33,213 nt of DNA from an uncultured Olsenella sp. (GTDB taxonomy: Bacteria; Actinomycetota; Coriobacteriia; Coriobacteriales; Atopobiaceae), in the NCBI GenBank assembly GCA_900548775.1, contig URLM01000018.1:1-33213 (forward strand). Reading direction: 5' to 3'. Of this stretch, positions 30,781 to 33,213 are shown piece by piece. Position 1 is the first letter of the stretch, and each line of letters opens with the position of its first letter. The notes below the pieces were generated by a model. The model was not told the DNA's origin, did not search any database, and saw only the letters and a list, made by a program, of their open reading frames with translations. The translations under genes and the position numbers were made by a program.

Positions 30781-31728
30781 ATGGCGACCAAGTGCAACAT
30801 CATGACGGACTCGTGCTGCGACTTTTCTGCCGAGGAGGTCGAGCGGGCGGGCATCACGTGCCTCTCGTTCACCTACACCGAGGCGGGCAAGCCGGACGGC
30901 GGCCTCTCCGGCGTCGACGACCTCTTCCAGTCGCGCTCGGCCCACGAGTTCTACTCCGCCATCGAGAACGGCGCCTGCCCCATGACCTCGCAGCCATCTC
31001 AGATGGTCTACGAGGAGGCCTTCGAGAAGGCCGTCGCATCCGGCGTCCCCACGGTCCACTTTGCCCTTTCCAGCGGCATCTCCGGCGCGTACAATGGCGC
31101 CGTCACGGCGCTTGACCGCGTGCGCGAGAAGCACGGCGGCACGCTCCCCACGCCCATCTACGTGATTGACTGCCTCATCGGCTCCACCACGCAGAACCTC
31201 CTTCTCCACGCCGCCATCAAGAAGCGCGACGAGGGCATTACTGCCGAGGAGCTGGTCTCCTGGGCCGAGGAGGCGCGCTTCCACGCGCACACCATCTTCA
31301 TGGTGGACAACCTCGACGCGCTCCACCGCGGCGGGCGCATCCCCAAGTCCGTCGCCGTGGTGGGCGGGCTTCTCGACGTGAAGCCGCTCCTCACCTTCAA
31401 CCTCGACGGCTCGCTGGCGATCATGGGCATGGCGCGCGGCCGCAGGAAGGCCATGCGCAAGATGGCCGAGTTCTACGAGGACTTCCACGACTCGTCCTAC
31501 CTCGGACACGTGGTGGCGATCGGTGACGCGGACTGCGTGGCCGACGGCGACTCTCTCGCGCGCATGCTCAAGCCCTCCGAGCACTCGCTCGAGGTCTACC
31601 GCTCCACCATCGGCCCGACCATCGGCTGCCACGTTGGTCCCGGCATGTACTCCTGCTGCTTCTGGGGGGCGGACCGCCGTGACGACAAGTACAACGACGC
31701 CAAGAACAAGGGCAAGGCTGCCAAGTAG
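30781..31728 (+). CDS. DegV family fatty-acid-binding protein (FakB-like)
   Basis: A 315-residue DegV-fold protein, which binds a fatty acid and in many Gram-positives presents it to fatty-acid kinase FakA for phosphorylation and membrane lipid synthesis. Family features include the N-terminal IMTDSCCDFS, the TSQPS loop, SSGISGAYNGAV, MVDNLDALHRGGRIP, and GPGMYSCCFWG near the C-terminus. A clear Shine-Dalgarno (GAGGAG, 30769-30774) precedes the ATG. No FakA kinase lies in the window. A strong terminator follows, so it is probably transcribed alone. Confidence 0.92.
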   Translation: MATKCNIMTDSCCDFSAEEVERAGITCLSFTYTEAGKPDGGLSGVDDLFQSRSAHEFYSAIENGACPMTSQPSQMVYEEAFEKAVASGVPTVHFALSSGISGAYNGAVTALDRVREKHGGTLPTPIYVIDCLIGSTTQNLLLHAAIKKRDEGITAEELVSWAEEARFHAHTIFMVDNLDALHRGGRIPKSVAVVGGLLDVKPLLTFNLDGSLAIMGMARGRRKAMRKMAEFYEDFHDSSYLGHVVAIGDADCVADGDSLARMLKPSEHSLEVYRSTIGPTIGCHVGPGMYSCCFWGADRRDDKYNDAKNKGKAAK

Positions 31729-31754
31729 GCGCCGCACCTCTCGCTAACGCTTTC

Positions 31755-31783
31755 CGGGCCGCGCTGCGGCCCGTCACTCTTTT
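31755..31783 (+). terminator. Rho-independent terminator after degV
   Basis: CGGGCCGC (31755-31762) and GCGGCCCG (31766-31773) form a perfect 8-bp stem with a 3-nt loop, followed by TCACTCTTTT. A good intrinsic terminator. Confidence 0.85.
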
Positions 31784-31795
31784 AGGGGGTCTGAG

Positions 31796-33213
31796 ATGGG
31801 CTGGACAAGAAGGGAATTCCTCGAGCTTGCATCGGCAGGTGCGGCGAGCGTGGGCCTTGCTGCCTGCGGCGCACCCACGCGCCAGCAGCAAGACACCAGC
31901 TCCGACCAGACCTCCTCGGACACCGTGGCGCCGCCCTCCGACAACGTTGACCTGGGCGAGTTCAAGAGCCTGGCGCTCGACACCTCCGCCTGGAAGTACG
32001 ACAAGGACAACGACGTCTACTACCAGCTCGGCCTCACGTACTGCTTGAAGCCCGCCACGACCGCCTACGAGTCCCTGGCCATCTTCGTGCCCGGCAAGTT
32101 CTTCACGGCCGAGAAGAAGGGCGAGACCTACTCCTGCACCGTGAACGAGAAGGCCGTGGTGGGCGGCTTCACCCCGTCCACGGCGCCGGTCCTTCTCCCC
32201 ATCAACAGCGGCACGCTCTCCCCGCAGGCGAGCCCCACCAAGTACGGCTACGACGGCCTGGGCACCTTCCTCGATGCCGGCTGCGTCTACGTCTATGCGG
32301 GCTTCCGCGGAAGGAGCGCCGGCTACGATTCTTCTACCGGCTCCACCGACCTCTATCCCGGTGGCGCCCCCTGGCCCGTGGTCGACCTCAAGGCGGCCAT
32401 CCGCTACCTGCGCTACAACAAGGACGCGCTGCCCTGCGACACCTCCCGGGTCTTCTCGTTCGGCTTCTCTGCCGGCGGCGGCGTGAGCGCGCTTCTCGGC
32501 TCTGCGGGAGATGCCGAGACTTACAAGCCCTACCTGGACTCCATTGGCGCGATCACGCACGACGCCGAGGGCAACGCCGTCTCTGACGCCGTCTTTGGCA
32601 GCGCGTCGTGGTGCCCCGCCACCTCGTTCGACACGGCAGACGCCTCCTACGAGTGGTCGATGGGCCAGTTCTCGACCGCCGGCAACCGTGCGGAAGGCAC
32701 GTGGACGGGCTCGCTCTCGCAGGGGCTCGCCGCAGACTACGCGAGCTACATCAACGCTATGGACCTGCGCGACTCCGACGACGCCCAGCTCACGCTCGAC
32801 GAGTCTGAGGGCGGCGTCTACGCGCTCGGCTCCTATGCGAGCCAGCTCCTCTCGATCCTGGACGAGTCGGCGACGAACTTCGTCTCGGACACCACGTTCC
32901 CGTACACGTACACGCCACAGCGCATCGACGACCCAAGCTTCCCCGGTGACCCCAACCTCGCGACCACGCGTGCGACCGAGGCTGCCGTTGCTGCGGCAAA
33001 GCAGGAAGCCCAGTCCTCCTCGGCGGAGGCGCAGACGGACGGCACCACGGACGCTGCGGGCTCGGCGGACGGCTCGGCGGCCAGCACGACCACTACGGCG
33101 CTGCCCACGGGCACCACGCAGGTGCAGTCCACCATCTACGACACCGTCCAGAACTACTTCTCGGCGCTCAACTCCGACTACTGGTGGATCAACTACAACG
33201 TGAGCCGCCAGAC
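31796..33213 (+). CDS. Tat-type lipoprotein serine hydrolase (esterase/tannase-like), 3' end missing
   Basis: An incomplete reading frame of at least 472 residues, open to the window edge. The N-terminus has a twin-arginine-like segment TRREFLELAS, a hydrophobic stretch and a lipobox GLAAC at about 21-25, so it should be a lipid-anchored protein on the outer face of the membrane. A linker rich in Ser, Thr and Gln follows. The body looks like an alpha/beta hydrolase: an oxyanion-type region (VYAGFRGRSAGYD), DLKAAIRYLRYNK before the strand, and the nucleophile elbow GFSAGG with Ser225. This resembles feruloyl esterases and subtype B tannases, but the family call is inference. A low-complexity Ala/Ser/Thr-rich stretch lies at about 395-440. 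The ATG has AGGGGGTCTGAG upstream. Confidence 0.75.
   Translation, partial: MGWTRREFLELASAGAASVGLAACGAPTRQQQDTSSDQTSSDTVAPPSDNVDLGEFKSLALDTSAWKYDKDNDVYYQLGLTYCLKPATTAYESLAIFVPGKFFTAEKKGETYSCTVNEKAVVGGFTPSTAPVLLPINSGTLSPQASPTKYGYDGLGTFLDAGCVYVYAGFRGRSAGYDSSTGSTDLYPGGAPWPVVDLKAAIRYLRYNKDALPCDTSRVFSFGFSAGGGVSALLGSAGDAETYKPYLDSIGAITHDAEGNAVSDAVFGSASWCPATSFDTADASYEWSMGQFSTAGNRAEGTWTGSLSQGLAADYASYINAMDLRDSDDAQLTLDESEGGVYALGSYASQLLSILDESATNFVSDTTFPYTYTPQRIDDPSFPGDPNLATTRATEAAVAAAKQEAQSSSAEAQTDGTTDAAGSADGSAASTTTTALPTGTTQVQSTIYDTVQNYFSALNSDYWWINYNVSRQ

Overview
The window is high-GC actinobacterial DNA. Its gene content and style point to a Coriobacteriia member of the Olsenella/Atopobium type: fermentative D-lactate dehydrogenase next to pyruvate kinase, an O2-reducing flavodiiron protein, Ala/Lys-rich coiled-coil wall proteins, a Gram-positive-style Tad pilus locus and FHA/DUF192 neighbours. 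The genus is inferred from gene content and codon style, not from a search.

Layout. Positions 1-1488 hold a palindromic repeat and a cytosolic GH13 alpha-amylase. Positions 1489-2024 are a gene-free convergent spacer full of palindromes. Positions 2025-4553 (minus) encode a D-lactate dehydrogenase followed by pyruvate kinase, the last steps of sugar fermentation. Divergently, 4862-8746 (plus) encode a Ca2+-type P-type ATPase and the ribosome-assembly GTPase RsgA. Positions 9105-19015 (plus) are a tightly packed Tad (Flp pilus) operon: CpaB/RcpC, TadZ, TadA ATPase, TadB, TadC, Flp pilin, an anchored protein, several TadE/TadF/TadG-like pseudopilins, a DUF192 protein and a zinc-ribbon/FHA protein. 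Most junctions overlap by a few bases. No prepilin peptidase (TadV) or secretin lies in the window. Positions 19083-21092 encode a DUF2207 membrane protein and 21366-22571 a flavodiiron protein.

Positions 22816-26460 are one long cell-wall protein (signal peptide, coiled coil, CAP/SCP domain, coiled coil, C-terminal anchor) cut by a single in-frame amber codon at 23851. Positions 26542-28261 (minus) are a lower-GC, two-gene restriction-modification system: an Eco29kI-like GIY-YIG nuclease and a C5-cytosine methyltransferase. It sits beside a tRNA-Phe gene (28559-28634, minus) that has a mismatch in its acceptor stem. Positions 28772-29016 hold a 245-bp two-fold symmetric element made of four copies of a 24-bp repeat.

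Positions 29218-30637 (minus) encode acylphosphatase, an Ogg1-like 8-oxoguanine glycosylase and a small unknown protein. Positions 30781-31728 encode a DegV fatty-acid-binding protein. From 31796 to the window edge runs a Tat-type lipoprotein serine hydrolase that is incomplete.

The observations I rate highest are the amber-interrupted adhesin, the symmetric repeat element, the five-member prepilin-like set in the Tad operon and the R-M island at an unusual tRNA-Phe.
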